Assembly: GCA_039881145.1 (NCBI GenBank)
Contig: JAYKKI010000088.1
Location: forward strand, 2,023,501 to 2,087,500
Origin: Druceiella hillmani
Taxonomy: Eukaryota; Arthropoda; Insecta; Lepidoptera; Hepialidae
Length of the DNA stretch: 64,000 nucleotides
Direction: 5' to 3'
In this document: positions 49,905-63,515 of the stretch, in pieces
Layout: each line of letters opens with the position of its first letter
Numbering within the stretch: position 1 is the stretch's first letter
The notes under the pieces: model-generated
Seen by the model: only the letters and a program-made list of their open reading frames with translations
Told to the model about the DNA's origin: nothing
Database searches by the model: none
Made by a program: the position numbers and the translations under genes

Positions 49905-50845
49905 TAAATACATGTAGAACTTGCGACAGGAGCTTTCCGTATATATTTAATCACAAAACACAGTTATAGGTACGGAATATCTCTAATAAACTATTTGCCA
50001 GAATTAATATTATCTTTTCCCATTCAAATACATTGCCCAGTATGTTTTCTATAGCCGCGATAATATCGTGATTTAAAAAAAAGCTGTGATATTTAGTGTT
50101 GTCGCTACAGTTTGCCAGTAAATTCTAAGTTAAAATCTGGTAATATTGTTTTTGATAATATTAGCTTCAGCAATTCCGGAGATGGAGCGGTGGAGGGGGT
50201 GACGTTGACCATGTATTTTAAAAGATTTTCATCGATATTTCAAAAACAATTTGGAATATTCTTATAATTGAGAAAAAATGATTTTTTTGAATTCCTCATA
50301 ATATGCTTTTTGAAACGAAAATTTGATACAAGAAATTTCGGATACTTCATTTACGCTCTCAAAAATTCCCTTAAAAATATTTTTGGGTGGTAACTGTTTT
50401 TTGAGAACCAAGGTTATCAAAATAGGTCATAGAATTGGCAGACTGAAGCGGTAAAAGGTAGACCACATAGTATGGAGAACTGACGAGCGTTGGGGCAAAA
50501 AGTTCTCGAATAGCGACTATATACTGGAAGACGTAGACACATACACACGTAAAGGTTGCGGGAAGCCGTTTAATGTAAACAGCAAGGGATCGATCTTTAT
50601 GAAAATCCATGAAGGAGGGTCTATGTTCAGTAATGGATCTTCTAGCTGATGCCTTCTGGATGCCTTCTGGTTGATGTCACTATTGAAATACAGTCGGGTT
50701 GATAAGACACTCCAACACTGAGCCACATTTCTATTTTAAACGTTTTCTGAGATAAATGGCCGTAAGAGATAAATGTATGGATGGAGACGCGAATGATCAT
50801 GCATAGGCTACGTTTTTTTAGGTACGGTACCCTAAAAATGACTTG
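49905..50845 (-). mobile_element. Dispersed lepidopteran repeat with nested LINE relic
   Basis: The 3' end (CATGTAGAACTTGCGACAGG, reversed) lies at 49912 and the outer end (TTTTTTAGGTACGGTACCCT) at 50815-50836. The interior includes ATTCCGGAGATGGAGCGGTG. The LINE fragment at 50400-50660 interrupts it. Confidence 0.5.
50400..50660 (+). pseudogene. LINE reverse transcriptase C-terminal relic
   Basis: Plus-strand pieces KVDHIVWRTDERWGKKF and, after a shift, KVAGSRLM.TARDRSL match the end of moth LINEs (GHIARRTDGRWGKKVLEWRP ... KVAGSRWM..AQDRS). Several stops and shifts are present. It is probably the same family as 47700-47960. Confidence 0.6.
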
Positions 50846-52219
50846 CGAACCTCATAATTTTTTCAGGATTAAGAAAATGCTGAAAAATGAGGTATAAGAG
50901 GAATTTTGTATTTATAAATTATGTTAAGTAATGTAATTTTAGATGACTTTAGAACATAGACACGGTGGGTGAACTTGTATATTTACATATATATTAACTC
51001 AGGGTAATATGGCCAGTCGGATAGTATTGCCAGTCGAAGTGTTTCAGTGTTCTTTCACTGCACCTTTTTAATTAATACTAGTAAGCAATGGCTACTAGTG
51101 CATATAAGCTACTGAAAACGTTGTTTTCATTTTAATAAAAGTATTTCTTACTCACAATTTTGAATCGACCCTATTTTTTATAGTATTGACTGTAATTATT
51201 ACATTTCTTTATTTTTTTTAAATGTAATTGCCTGTTGGTAATATAAAATAAAATTAAATATTATTTAAGGTGTCCAATTGCTTATTATATAATCATATTA
51301 TTTAAATGTTCTGTGAGTATTTTTAAGTAAAGATCATAAATTAAAATGATTCCACTATGGGTATGAATATATTGTTGTTCATCGCGTCTCCCCTCATTAT
51401 TAATATACATTAAAGAGAGACTGTAAGCAAAATAAAGAATCCCAATAAATATTAAACTTTGGCTCCTTGAATCTTGTGTGTCTAGCGCAGAACAGCTCAG
51501 TATAGTTAAAAAGAGAGTCAAACAAGTAGCTATACTACTGGCAACTTAGTTTTAATTGAGTTGCCATTTACATAGCACATTATCGACAAGATGATCAATG
51601 GCAATTTTAATATTTAATCTATAAATATACAAATAATTATTTTTATACTTACAAAACATCAAAGTTTCCAAAGATAAATAAGCACAGGTTTAATAAAAAA
51701 ATGAAAGCATAAACATACCTCTCTATCAAGATCCAAAATGGCTTCCTAAAACATGGCCATATAACCCTGCATTGCCCTATACTGGTTTAGTTGGTTTTTT
51801 TAATCTTACTCCATAATTTTGTAGCGGTAAAGTATTCTCAGTCTACATTAAGAGATTTGGTTGGTGTTCTTGTTTTTAGAACGCAATCAAGATAATATGC
51901 TGACTGTATTTATTACATTGGAAATATCTCGTGGAAGAAAGTGAGGAGGCCGTCGGAAAGTAATTTTTTAGCACAGACCAGAAAATATTAGGGAACTATA
52001 GGAAATTTACAATATTTTCTGAAAAAATCGCTACCAAATTTATCAAAAGCAATTTTAACTGAAAAAATTACAAATATTTTTTACCAAAATTTTATACATA
52101 TATATACAGGATTAACAAAAAAGTGCCTATCATTCATATGTAGGCACATAAAAAAGACTAAGTATTCATATAAAAGACTATCCAAAACGCAATTCTCTTG
52201 AAAGAAAAACTTGATAACT
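50846..52219. other. No gene seen
   Basis: AT-rich spacer. A 78-residue minus-strand frame at 51285-51521 shows no family features. Confidence 0.4.
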
Positions 52220-52745
52220 ACCAGTGGAACTTACACTATGAGGGTTCACACATCTAGGCATTTATAAAAAATTAATGGCACATAATATTGCTACTAAACC
52301 ATTTACAAAATTAAATTTTTTAGAACGGAAATTGTTTGCTTACTATGTCTCTCTGGGGGTGCATATTTAAAATAATTTTTTTTATGTGATATAACTACAA
52401 ATTAATGATTTTTTCCTTTACTTGTGTTGTGACATTGCTTCTTGCCGAATTTCATGATGCAAGGTCAAGGGGAAGTACCCTATAAGTTTTGATTTATTTG
52501 CAAGTGTCAAAATATGCGGCATAAATGGCCATATTTTTAGGGTTCTTCTTGATTGCTTTGACTCAGAAGCTTGTTTCATTTACAGCTCCAAGAAACTGTA
52601 AACCTAAGTATTTGATATTAATTTAAATTTGATACCTCGACGCGTTCCTGAGAGAAAGGGTCTTGACCGACCGATAGACGGACAACGAAGTGATGCTTTA
52701 AGGGTTCTTTTTTTTCCTTTTGATGTGCGGAACCCTGTAAATGAA
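52220..52745 (-). mobile_element. Dispersed lepidopteran repeat, near full length
   Basis: From TACCAGTGGAACTTACACTA (reversed 3' end) through TGCAAGGTCAAGGGGAAGTA to GACCGACCGATAGACGGACA and CCTTTTGATGTGCGGAACCC. The 62-residue frame at 52629 belongs to it. Confidence 0.7.
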
Positions 52746-54802
52746 ACGCTGCTTGCAAAAATACGCTTCAAATATACCCACTTTGATGCTCAGTATTACG
52801 AGTACCTTTATGAATAACAGGCACGTTTTTGTTACATCTTATAATAAAATATTTTTTCGTTCAAGTTTTACCGATTATGTAATTTATTTATGTGATATTT
52901 AAAGTAAGGTCCAATAACACACATAGCTCTAATCAAATACTCGTTAATATAGTAAAAGGCAACTTGACTGAGGCTCAATTTGGGCTTGGCGGCATCATGG
53001 CTGGCTCATTTTGGGATTAATTGATATGAAATTTGAAAGATGCTTTTGACCGCCTTTTTATTAAATATGCGATGTAACTTATAATTGCTAGCTTAAAATT
53101 TTAATCCTCAGAAGAAGTATCTTTTTAAAACACGTGGAAAAGAAACCAAAGTATCGTTTAAAATCAGTTGAGAAAGTATTGTGTGAGTTTTTTAAATGAA
53201 AGCCTCTGGCTAGCAATTAGAAAATTTGGTAGTTGGTTGAGCAAAGTGGGTTTTGGTGTTGATTTAATATTATAAATGGTACTAGAAAAGTGCGTACATT
53301 TGTAAATTATCTCAATAAAAGAGATAACGATCCCTATGTCGTGCCATTTACTTTACATAACGTATAAGTTAGCTAACGCATGACAATAACCATTGTCTTA
53401 AAGTTTCCAGTAAAAATCAGCATGTCGTATCCTACTGGCGTTTCCTTGCCTTTAATGTTCCTTAACGTACCCTATATTAACCCTATTTTCTTGGATTCTT
53501 TAGCTTGGGAGAAAAGAATAGCATCATTTAATTTTACGAGTAGAAAGGAAAGGAATGAACAATTTTGTCAACAATGACTATTCTGCACTTTAGCGATGGA
53601 TGACAGGAGACTCATTTTTATAGGTTATTTTGCTTTGGTTGCGCGCCAAGCCAAGTTTATTGTTCGCGTTGCTTCAACGTCGACCCCAAATTGTCGATTA
53701 GAATTTTGTTATTTCTTTAGATAGTCGAAAGTGGTATTTGCTAATATAAATGGACCAAAGGCATTTCTAAATTCTCTAATATGGGTTTTATTGGCGTTTC
53801 TGCAAATGAAAATAAATTTTTTTGAGATGAAGTATATAACAATGTTTGTTGGTATCTTATTTAATACATAATATCATTTTTATGATGTCACAATGAAATT
53901 AGTCGGTTTATCTTTCAGTTTGTTCAAGTATTTCTGCTAACAAGACTAAGTTTACTGAATTATTGAAAGAAATATTTGAATAATCAATAAATTCCTCTGT
54001 TTTAGCTACCTTTATGTAAAACAAAATAAGGCATCATTTTAACATACGTAGCTGTCAAAATAAGGTTGCATGATGATACACATGCGCAGGTCTGTTTAAA
54101 AACCTAATAATTCGGTAACGTTTACGTTATTCATAAAGTAATATGATACGAGATAGGACTGAAAAGATTTGCGAAAATCCGTTAATGAATATAAAGAAAA
54201 GTAACTGAGACAGAACTTCATCTAACAGTAAACCAGAAAGTTTTAACGAATTGTTTACAGCTATGAAGGTAAATTTTAAAGACTGTTATGGGACATTTAG
54301 TGACTTCAATCTAGCTAGTATTATCAGTCTACGAATGTAAAGGGATTACTGAAATCAAGAAGTACGCTTATTTCAGCTTGAGAATCATTGATTGTTAATT
54401 GTATTTTATCAGCGATCTTAAGACGAAGCGAAGGGCAGTAGTTGATGAAAAATAGGTGTTTAAATTTTAATATGACGACAATGATTTGTGAAAAAATCGG
54501 TTTTTAAGATGCTAACATTTATAATATTATAAGTAATACAAAAAAGTGTATAATCCTAGATATAGATAATATCAGATAGAGAGTAATAACTATCAAGATT
54601 GATTAAGTTGTAAGGAAGTATAATTCGGCAATTTATTATGATCCTAAATAAGGTTTTTGAATTACTGTAATCGGATTGAAATCTGGTTTAAAGCGGGTGA
54701 AGGAAATGATGAATTTTCTTTAAAAAAATGAACAATTGAAAATATATAACCTGTTGAGTGAAAATAGAACTTAAGTTTGTTCCAACCGTCAGATATCCTT
54801 GC

Positions 54803-54803
<1 letters not shown>
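52746..54803. other. No gene seen
   Basis: AT-rich spacer. A 65-residue frame at 53380 and a GC-richer spot near 53640 (GCGCGCCAAGCCAAGTTTAT) are not assignable. Confidence 0.4.

Positions 54804-54856
<53 letters not shown>
54804..54856. repeat. (TA)n microsatellite
   Basis: About 52 bp of TA dinucleotides. Confidence 0.95.
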
Positions 54857-54861
<5 letters not shown>

Positions 54862-55117
54862 AGAATAATATCCATTTAATTTTATTTCATACAAAGGAAA
54901 ATATGCATTACATGATCTTATAGAACAACATCAATATAATTTATTACCCTCACTAAAATACTTGTATATCGTATAACTTTCGAAAATATAATAAAAACTA
55001 CGCCGTTTCCATACCATAAACTCACTAACGTAAATAGTGGTAAAACCCTCACAAACCCGGCTTCCGCTATTGTTTTGTGTAATATATAAATGATGTTGGA
55101 AGTTTCTAAGAGTTAAT

Positions 55118-55176
55118 CTTTGGTAATTGCCCACCTGAAGATGTTGTAATACAACGAAGCCTAGTTCGTGGTAAGG
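55118..55176 (+). ncRNA. Hammerhead-like core, copy E (single arm)
   Basis: CCAC, CUGAAGA, GUUGU-AAU-ACAAC and GAA are all intact, and stem I CCAC/GUGG is conserved. A15.1 has become G and stem III reads CC-UA-GUU, so the pairing next to the cleavage position is weakened. Only the right arm is present; no inverted partner is found within 300 bp. Confidence 0.6.
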
Positions 55177-55602
55177 TAAACAAATTCAATACACGCTTAA
55201 GTACGTAACAGGGTTTAAAAATTCCTATTGAATCAGTTATTAATTTTAATATTACCTTTTTTCTCAAAAAAAAATCTTAGGTATTGTCATTTCTGAGATA
55301 CAGCTTGTAAAAAATAAGAATTTTTTTCATATAAAGTATAAAGTTCTCTTCGGCGTTTCGTCGGTATAAGATCAAAGAACATAATATAGAATATGGCATG
55401 ATGTAGCAAAAAAAATATTCGAAAACTAGGATTTGTGTTGCGTAATTCAAAGGATTTTCAATTCGTGTCATCAATTTGTCTGTTGTACACTTAATTAGTG
55501 CAAAACCTATTAGAATCGGGTTCCTTTATTTGGAGCCCACACGAAGCCAAGTACAGCTTGATGAATGAATGCGTGCAAAAGACGTTCCTCTGATATCTGT
55601 AT
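55177..55602. other. No gene seen
   Basis: AT-rich spacer. Confidence 0.4.
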
Positions 55603-55990
55603 ATGAGAGAGTATGGTTACTTTTACTTTCTATTTCCTACCGATTTCTTCTTGGGTAAACTAGGTTTCCATACCTTGCAACTCAGAAGAGACGTTGCGCT
55701 TATGAAATTCACCTTCCAGTTATTCAAAGGAAACATTTTACGCCCTGTGTTATTGAGTAAACTTTTATTCTTCGCACCTGACAATTTCCTACGTTCATAC
55801 AATCATTGCTTGCCATACCACGCTCTAGAACCGAACTATATCGGAACTCTCCAGTTTCCTGCGGAGTTCAACTCTTTAACCACCTAGCCATTTACCTATA
55901 ACGTCTTTAGCGGTGGCACTAGAGTGTTATTTGTTTATAATGAGTGAAAGTAAATTTGTTGAAATGTGTCGCCATTATCTTTTGTAGCTC
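55603..55990 (+). pseudogene. LINE reverse transcriptase C-terminal relic, third type
   Basis: A frame open to 55887 contains LGFHTLQLRRDVALMKF, QLFKGNILRPVLLSKL and YHALEPNYIGTLQFPAEFNS. This follows the C-terminal pattern of insect non-LTR elements (L-G-x-x-x-L-x-x-R-R, then a short helix, then R-T-N-Y-x-x-x-x-P). The clade is uncertain. It is 5'-truncated with no recognisable active-site part. Confidence 0.55.
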
Positions 55991-56210
55991 TTGTTTATTT
56001 TTTATTCGTGTTTAGTCTAAAAGTTTAAATTTTGATCCATCGTTAATTTCTTATCATTATGAATAGGCTACTTACAATGCATTGATAAAAGTGTATTTGT
56101 AAATAAAAAAATAAATGCCTTTGTACTCTATTTTAGCGATATATCACATTACTAGGTGGAGTGAAATGTTTTAGAATGGCTTTGTTTACATGGAACTTTT
56201 ATTTATAGGA
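55991..56210. other. No gene seen
   Basis: AT-rich spacer before the 70-bp repeat. Confidence 0.4.
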
Positions 56211-56629
56211 CATTAAACATAATATTAAAGACAGGTACGGCACAATTATGAACGGTGAATAATTATGTCAGACTGCTCGACATTAAACATAATATTAAAG
56301 ACAGGTACGGCACAATTATGGACGGTGAGTTATTATGTCAAACTGCTCGACATCAAACATAATATTAAATATAGGTACGGCACAATTATGAACGGTGAGT
56401 TATTATGTCCAACTGCTCAACATTAAACATAATATTAAAGATAGGTACGGCACAATTATTGACGGCGAGTAATTAAATCAAAGTCCTCGACATTAAACAT
56501 AATATTAAAGATAGGTATGGCACAATTATGGACGGCGAATAATATTTCAAACTGCTCGACATTAAATATAATATTAAAGATAGATACGGCATAATTATGG
56601 ACGGCGAATATTTATGTCAAAGCGCTCAA
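56211..56629. repeat. 70-bp tandem repeat, six units
   Basis: Units begin at 56211, 56281, 56351, 56421, 56491 and 56560 with CATTAAACATAATATTAAAG, followed by ACAGGTACGGCACAATTATG. The last two units are the most diverged. Confidence 0.95.
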
Positions 56630-56879
56630 ATAATTGTCAACAATCTAATAAAAACAAACAAAAGGTTATTCTGTCGAAGCCCTTTACGACGCGATGTTTA
56701 CATTTATTTGTTCTGTGATTATATTTGTATCAATCGAACAGAATACGCAACAAGTGTTTTGCCGTCATGAATCCAGTAATTATTTTGTTTCAAAAACGTC
56801 GATACTTTTTGCAAATAGCGTCTGTGTATTACAGTATTGATAAAGAATTTAATGACTGTTGGTCGTGTTGTGTGGTTAA

Positions 56880-57315
56880 AGCCATTTGTATCCGCTAGAA
56901 ACTTTCATCTTACCTCCATATGCACCGCACACCGTCAAGACTATTCCCAATCCTTCCACTCGGGTTGTCTAGAGTCTATCCTCCTGGGACCCGTAACGAC
57001 CCACCTCATGCAAAAGTGGGGACCTTCGAAAGTCCCCTAATAGTGTCCCGTATTTACAGTCTCAGCGCTTCCGCCCAACATGGTTAGAAACAAGATTCAA
57101 TAAGTAAGTAAGATTTTCAATAAGTCCGACTGACGGTCAAGACTATTCCCGCCATTTCCACCCGGGTTGTCTCAGGGCCCTTCCTGAGGCCCGTAACGTC
57201 CCACTTCATACAAAAGGGGGACCTTCGAAGATCTCCGTATCATAGTGTCCCGTATCTACAATCACAGTGCTTCAAACTATTCCCGCCATTCCCCCCGGGT
57301 TATCTCAGGGTTTTG
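56880..57315. repeat. GC-rich duplicated segment, two and a half copies
   Basis: CGTCAAGACTATTCCCAATC to GTGTCCCGTATTTACAGTCT (about 56932-57065) recurs at 57135-57270, and a third partial copy starts at 57276 (CAAACTATTCCCGCCATTCC). Shared words include GGGTTGTCTC, CCCGTAACG and GGGGACCTTCGAA. It is probably part of an unrecognised transposable element. Confidence 0.7.
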
Positions 57316-58173
<858 letters not shown>

Positions 58174-58769
58174 CCTTATCTTTACTGAGATGCAAATCTC
58201 AGTTGGAAATATGAAAATAACTATAGAAGCTAATTACGAAGTAAGTAAAATTTTTTTTTAAATTTTCTAGTTTGTACGATCTAGAAAAACCAGTGTAAAC
58301 AAAATAAATAAATAAAACCGAAGTGTTTGCCTGTTTTTATGGAATTTTCAGCTTTGAAATATTTTGTTTGTATGCATATTCAATTACGAAAACGAATCTA
58401 ATGTTAAAAATGGTATGTCTGTACAAAGGAATTTAATTGGAATATTACTGAAGTTATTGACACGAAAGTTATACGAGTTATAGATAGTAATTCTGGACGA
58501 ATTTAGTTTCATTGTAGTATTGCAAATGGTTCCGAAGTTATGATGTTAGTATTGGACTACATGAAGCTTATTTAAACAGTATTACTTTTTGAGGGTATGC
58601 TATATGGCATCCATACGTGTGCGTTACGTAGTTTAAACTATATACCTCACTTATGTCAAATATGCTTTCAAATACAGCGGAATCTAGAAATAAGACTATA
58701 TGGAACCATATAATTACTTTATTCTTTTACCAGTACCTAACATATTTTCTTAGAAGACATCTACATTTT

Positions 58770-58900
58770 GATAAAAATTCCATAGAGCGCCATCTATGTT
58801 GCAGTAGCAAAACTAATCCCATAGGACGCCATCTTTGGCGCAGCAGAATTGTCGATTATGAAAAGCTTTTTCGATGAAATTTCGTAGGGCATTGTCTACA
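58770..58900. repeat. CGCCATCT-containing short repeats
   Basis: AGAGCGCCATCTATGTTGCA and AGGACGCCATCTTTGGCGCA, about 35 bp apart and each followed by AG(T/C)AGCA-A, form a small diverged tandem repeat. Confidence 0.6.
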
Positions 58901-58979
58901 GTGCAGTAACAAAATACTTATATTGATTATGCATGTTCATATCTTATTTGAAGTTTTTTAAATAAAGGTTATTTACAAA

Positions 58980-59018
58980 TTCAAAAGTCCATGCGAATAA
59001 AGTCGTGGACACTGCTAG
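58980..59018 (+). mobile_element. Helitron 3' terminus
   Basis: GTCCATGCGAATAAAGTCGT, then GGACACTGCTAG followed by T, matches the lepidopteran Helitron end (CCACGCG.ACGAAGTCGCGGGCACAGCTAG|T). CTAG is at 59015-59018. The 5' end cannot be placed; the (TA)n tract at 58013 is a candidate start by analogy with 28466 and 34377. Confidence 0.6.
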
Positions 59019-59194
59019 TTTGATGTAATATCAGTGACACATCTATCTTATATGGTAGATTTGTGACATTTTTACTCTAAAATTGTATCGCATCATATCC
59101 GGAAACTGTTAATGTGAACCCGGGAAATTTTAATGCAGATCCGGAAACTATAAATGCGTAAATTGGGTTTTGTTTATTTCTTTTTTCTGGCTGA

Positions 59195-59520
59195 TTTCTT
59201 TAATACTCGTATAAGTGTTCCAGGGTTCCGTACCTTCGAAATTTTAATTTTTGTTATGTGAGTATTTAATCATTGCAAGGGCGATAATTTCAATAACCAT
59301 TTTCATCCTAGGTATTTTCTTGTATAGTGATGGGTATACATTTTGTATTTGACTGATTTCGTAAATTGCGTTTTGCCTACCTGTTTTTCTAGCTGCTTTC
59401 TTTAATATGAGTGTTTCAGGGTTCCATACCGCCGAAATTTTATTTTTATTATGTAAGTATTTAATCATTGCAAGTATTTTCTTGTATAGTGATGGTTTGA
59501 AAACTTCTTTTTATAATTTA
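59195..59520. repeat. 185-bp direct duplication
   Basis: CAGGGTTCCGTACCTTCGAA to TTGTATAGTGATGGG at 59221-59335 recurs at 59410-59495, with some internal loss. The GGGTTCCGTACC word links it to the dispersed lepidopteran repeat. Confidence 0.7.
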
Positions 59521-59999
59521 TCGCCCCGTCCATTTTTAGTTGAGGATCAATGGATAATTACCCCACTATTATACAATAAAAAAGGGTATTAAAATGGTCT
59601 TTCAAAATTTTTCTACATTCATAATGGTAATAAAAAAGTGGTATTTTTGCAGAAAAGTATTATAGTAAGTATTGTAGTAAGTATTGTTTTTAACCGAATA
59701 TGTAATAAATAATCACTAAAATACTGTTTGGAAAAAGTACTCTTAAAACATTTTAATTTCTTTAACGACTTAGTAACTTAACAATTCTTTAATTTAATAA
59801 AACAGTCACATTTTATATAAAGGTGAAATTAAATTTATAGTAGTTCTGGATATTACTTTGTTAATCATTGGATGAAGGTTATTTACGTAACAGTAATTAA
59901 TCCATTCCTTGAAAAATATTTGGTGGAAAGTAAGATTTACGCAGCGCTGTTTTTATGCCATTCAACGATGCATATATATCGAGTGAGCTTGTTAAATAA
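59521..59999. other. No gene seen
   Basis: AT-rich spacer. Confidence 0.4.
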
Positions 60000-61241
60000 T
60001 CATAACATAATATAAAACAAAGTCTCTGTCTGTCTGTTTCTCTGTCTGAATGCGATGATCTCAGAAACTACTGCACGGATTTTCATGCGTTTCTCTAATA
60101 AACAGAGTCATTCACAAAGAAGGTTTATTTGCATAATTTAGGAAGATTTTGTGTAATTTAGCTGCACTATGATAAAAATGATTGAGTAATTCGGAAAAAA
60201 TCATGACATCTGAAAACTTGATAGGAATGGGCAGGAAAGTTGATAGGTATGGGCTAAATCGTTACAATTTTGGAATTTCGGAGGTCGCATATTACTTTTG
60301 AATGACAGTGTTGTGTGCTATTTTTTTCAATGGCTAGCATTTGCAATGACAATAAATAAAGGACTAGCATGGCCTGCGTAAATCTGGTATGCTCTGGGTC
60401 TTGTCTGGTATGGGCTGCGTAAATTATTAGAATTCAGTAGGTCGCATATTACTTTTGAATGACAGAGTTGTGTGCTATTTTTTTCAAACAGCTAGCATTT
60501 GGAATGACAACAAATAAAAGACTGGCATGGGCTGCCTAAATCCGGTATGCGCTGGGACTTGACTGGTATGGGCTGCGTAAATCGTTAGAATATCCGAGGT
60601 CGTATAATTGTTTTATATGACGACATTGTCTAGCTGCTAGCATTCAGAATAACAATAAATAAAGCACAAGGCCAGAGTTTAAACGTTGCTAGAATTGATC
60701 TCAGCGTTAAATGATTCTCACACTACCAATTGTACATTGCCCTGTCACGTGTGACATCAAAATATGTAATGTTTGTTTTCGTATCCAATCCACGTTGGAT
60801 TAATAAATGTTGTATATAATAAATGTTGTATATAAAGACATTTTTTAGTTTTATCTATACGATACGTCTTCTGATTGTTAATTCTTTTCGAATAATGATT
60901 TTATATTGAGTATTATAATATACTTCACTAAAATTTGTAGATAATATTTAATAATCATTACGTTGTTTTATGAATAAAAAAAGTCAGAAAAAAACTCCAC
61001 ATCAGTCGTGATTTGATCCAACCTACAAACAATCCGATAGATACAGTTATTACTTCATTACACCAGACAAATGATCCGGACGAAGATACTTAATGCTAAC
61101 CCAAACAGATAAAATTGATGTAGGTATTGAGTAAATTAGCCAATCTATGGCTATCAATACGGATTAAGTCGGAAAAAATCCACATAACTGAGAATTTTCT
61201 TTTCCGGGCTACACCGTTGCGAAGCCAGACCGGGTCGCTAG
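60000..61241 (+). mobile_element. Helitron-like element with internal tandem repeats
   Basis: It begins TCATAACATAATATAAAAC after A, followed by GTCTGTCTGTTTCTCTGTCT and ATCTCAGAAACTACTGCACG, typical of the 5' part of lepidopteran Helitron-like elements. It ends CGTTGCGAAGCCAGACCGGG, TCG and CTAG (61238-61241) before T. A weak GGCT...AGCC hairpin precedes the end. No transposase frame is present, so it is non-autonomous. Confidence 0.6.
60284..60680. repeat. 157-bp tandem repeat inside the Helitron-like element
   Basis: Units begin at 60284, 60441 and 60599 (GTCGCATATTACTTTTGAAT). Each includes CTAGCATTTGGAATGACAA and TGGTATGGGCTGCGTAAAT. The third is the most diverged. Confidence 0.85.
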
Positions 61242-62960
61242 TTGCTTTATAAGATCACTAAGGAGTCTGTCTCTCACAGTCGAGGTTCTCAGGAACAGCT
61301 TGATGTAGAAAATTGAATTTGACACAATAGATATGGTAATATAACGCATTAATCCGTGCAAATCTTAATAGTTAATATCCGAAACTATTTATGTAAAAAT
61401 TAGAGGGTGCAAATTAAGTACCAGAGTTTTTAAAAACTCCTTTGAAAATACTAGTTACAAGGGTGTATAAATATTTTTTTCAGAATTTTAGGTACTGTAT
61501 CTTTAGAAATATACTGAAAAATATGTCAATAAATATATCATCTCCCACTCATTTTGGAAATTATTGAACCTAAACATTTTTATTTTTATTTCTTATGTTG
61601 AACTTTTAACTATAACAATGGAAAAAGAAATATTTAAGTAATCATAAAGTTAAAGTTTGCAAACAAAAACAAAACACGAAAGCTTAGTATTTTTAAAATT
61701 AATCTCAATTATTTCGTCACAGCGATAACGTATGGAGCTAGAAGTGCTAACGAGCGCTGAGTAAGGAATAACTGATAAATTTCTCGTAAACTAAGAGATT
61801 AAATTCTATGAACTTTTGATCAGACTTCAAGCAGAGTTTGAAAATTAATTCCTATTAGAACTGACTTGGTATTCAAGTTAGGAACGTTATCAGATCGAAG
61901 AGATCAAGAACACTTTTTGGGAACGAAAATAGTTTAGGAACATTGATCTTTTGATTTTTTTTTATAACTTCTGGCTACTAGTAAAATTAATAATTAAAAT
62001 AATTTTATAGTCAATAATTTCATTCGATAAATTTGGTTTAACAAATATAAAAAAATACTGTATGCAAAACTTGTGCATTTCAAATAAAATTTCGCTATTT
62101 CGAATGCATAAATTTATTTATGTTATACTGACTTTTGTCGCGGCTCCAGATCTGTAAATTTTTATCGGGTGATTGACGTGCAAATGTTTGGGCTCTGGAA
62201 ACACGCGATTTATTATATACGTGGAGCCATCTGTCGTTAAGTTTTACTGCTACAGTTTTATTATTAAATACCATTCTACTTCTTTTTCTTCTAAAAGAAC
62301 TAGCTATATCCAAAATTTAGTAAGTTAGGTCGGATCATGAACTATATTTGTATCAAGTTTCACATAAATCTTTTCGGCATTCAAACAAAATTTTTATGAT
62401 ATTAATTTTCGACGTTGAAAATTAATACTATAAAAATTGGGTAAAATAAAGATACAGTACCTAAAAATCAGCAGGTAATATCGTATATAACTCCACTACA
62501 CAAATTGTATACATGCCAAAGGAGACTACCAAATTCTATATCGTGTTGGGTCTATGGGTTACTATAATAAAAAAGCCAACTGTGAATCCGATTCGCGCCT
62601 CGAGGATTTCGTAATTTATTTACCACATGTCATCTCTAATAAGGATTTCTAGTACAATCAATATAAATAATACGAACATAATTAATTAGGAGGCATATAT
62701 CTTATCGAGGATATCTCTAAAATTAATTAGGGATATCTCTAAAACTATGACAGTTGTGCGAGGCGCCTTACAGTGAACAATGACAGCTGCTCTGCTAAAT
62801 TTTGAAGTAAGAAAATTATTTCTATGTTTTTTTATTCATGAAGTGTATGTGTATGAATAGCGTAATGTATGATACATTGTCTTCTTTAGGTTGAATAATA
62901 TACTCTTCAAAACACAAATTTATTTTTACTGTTGGTTAATCGTTTGTACAAAGTTTCTAT
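61242..62960. other. No gene seen; worn repeat fragments
   Basis: GTCTGTCTCTCACAGTCGAG (61267) and CTCCCACTCATTTTGGAAAT (61550) are worn pieces of the dispersed repeat. A 72-residue minus-strand frame at 62095-62313 is hydrophilic but unassignable. Confidence 0.4.
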
Positions 62961-62961
62961 G

Positions 62962-63515
62962 ACCTTTTTGAAGTAAAACTTCTTTACGCACGCTTGACTT
63001 GGGGAGTAAGCTGGTGAATGCGTGACGAGAGCGTTACGAAAAGTGTGATCGGGCGAGGCGAACGGAAGTTGAGAGGGAGATATAAGTTAGTGACGGCAAA
63101 AAGAGAGAGACTTACGTTTCGTATATTACTGTAGGGACAAGAGAGAGAGGTGCGAGCGCACATTTTCTTTCTCTCTTTCTCCCATAACTAGTTATGTTTC
63201 GTACATCTAAGACACAGTGCAAGCCTATTGTCTGTATCACACTGTAGGAGTAAGAGAGAGCAGTGCGCGTGCACATTTTCTTTCTCTCTTCCTCTCACAG
63301 CCAGTGCATGAAATATATATATGCGAGTTTGCTAGCGTTACGCGAACGGTGATTTTTTTATTATTTTGTAATTTCATTTCGTTCTTGAACAATTTTATAA
63401 ATTATTATTTTGTTCAATACATTAAATATAATACGTTTAAAGTGAATAAAATTGTAAATTCATTTTAAAGTTCATATTTTGTGAATTTGAAGTTTTACTT
63501 CAGTCGTGTAGTCTA
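62962..63515. mobile_element. Possible element bounded by GAAGT...ACTTC hairpins
   Basis: GAAGTAAAACTTC (62970-62982) and its inverse GAAGTTTTACTTC (63489-63501) flank a 500-bp interior, in the same layout as 13205-16350. The interior has a 113-bp tandem duplication at about 63126 and 63239 (ACTGTAGGGACAAGAGAGAG; CACATTTTCTTTCTCTCTT). Confidence 0.35.

Noticed and set aside
62095..62313. Hydrophilic 72-codon minus-strand frame
   Set aside because: It has no splice signals, no family features and no compositional change from its surroundings.
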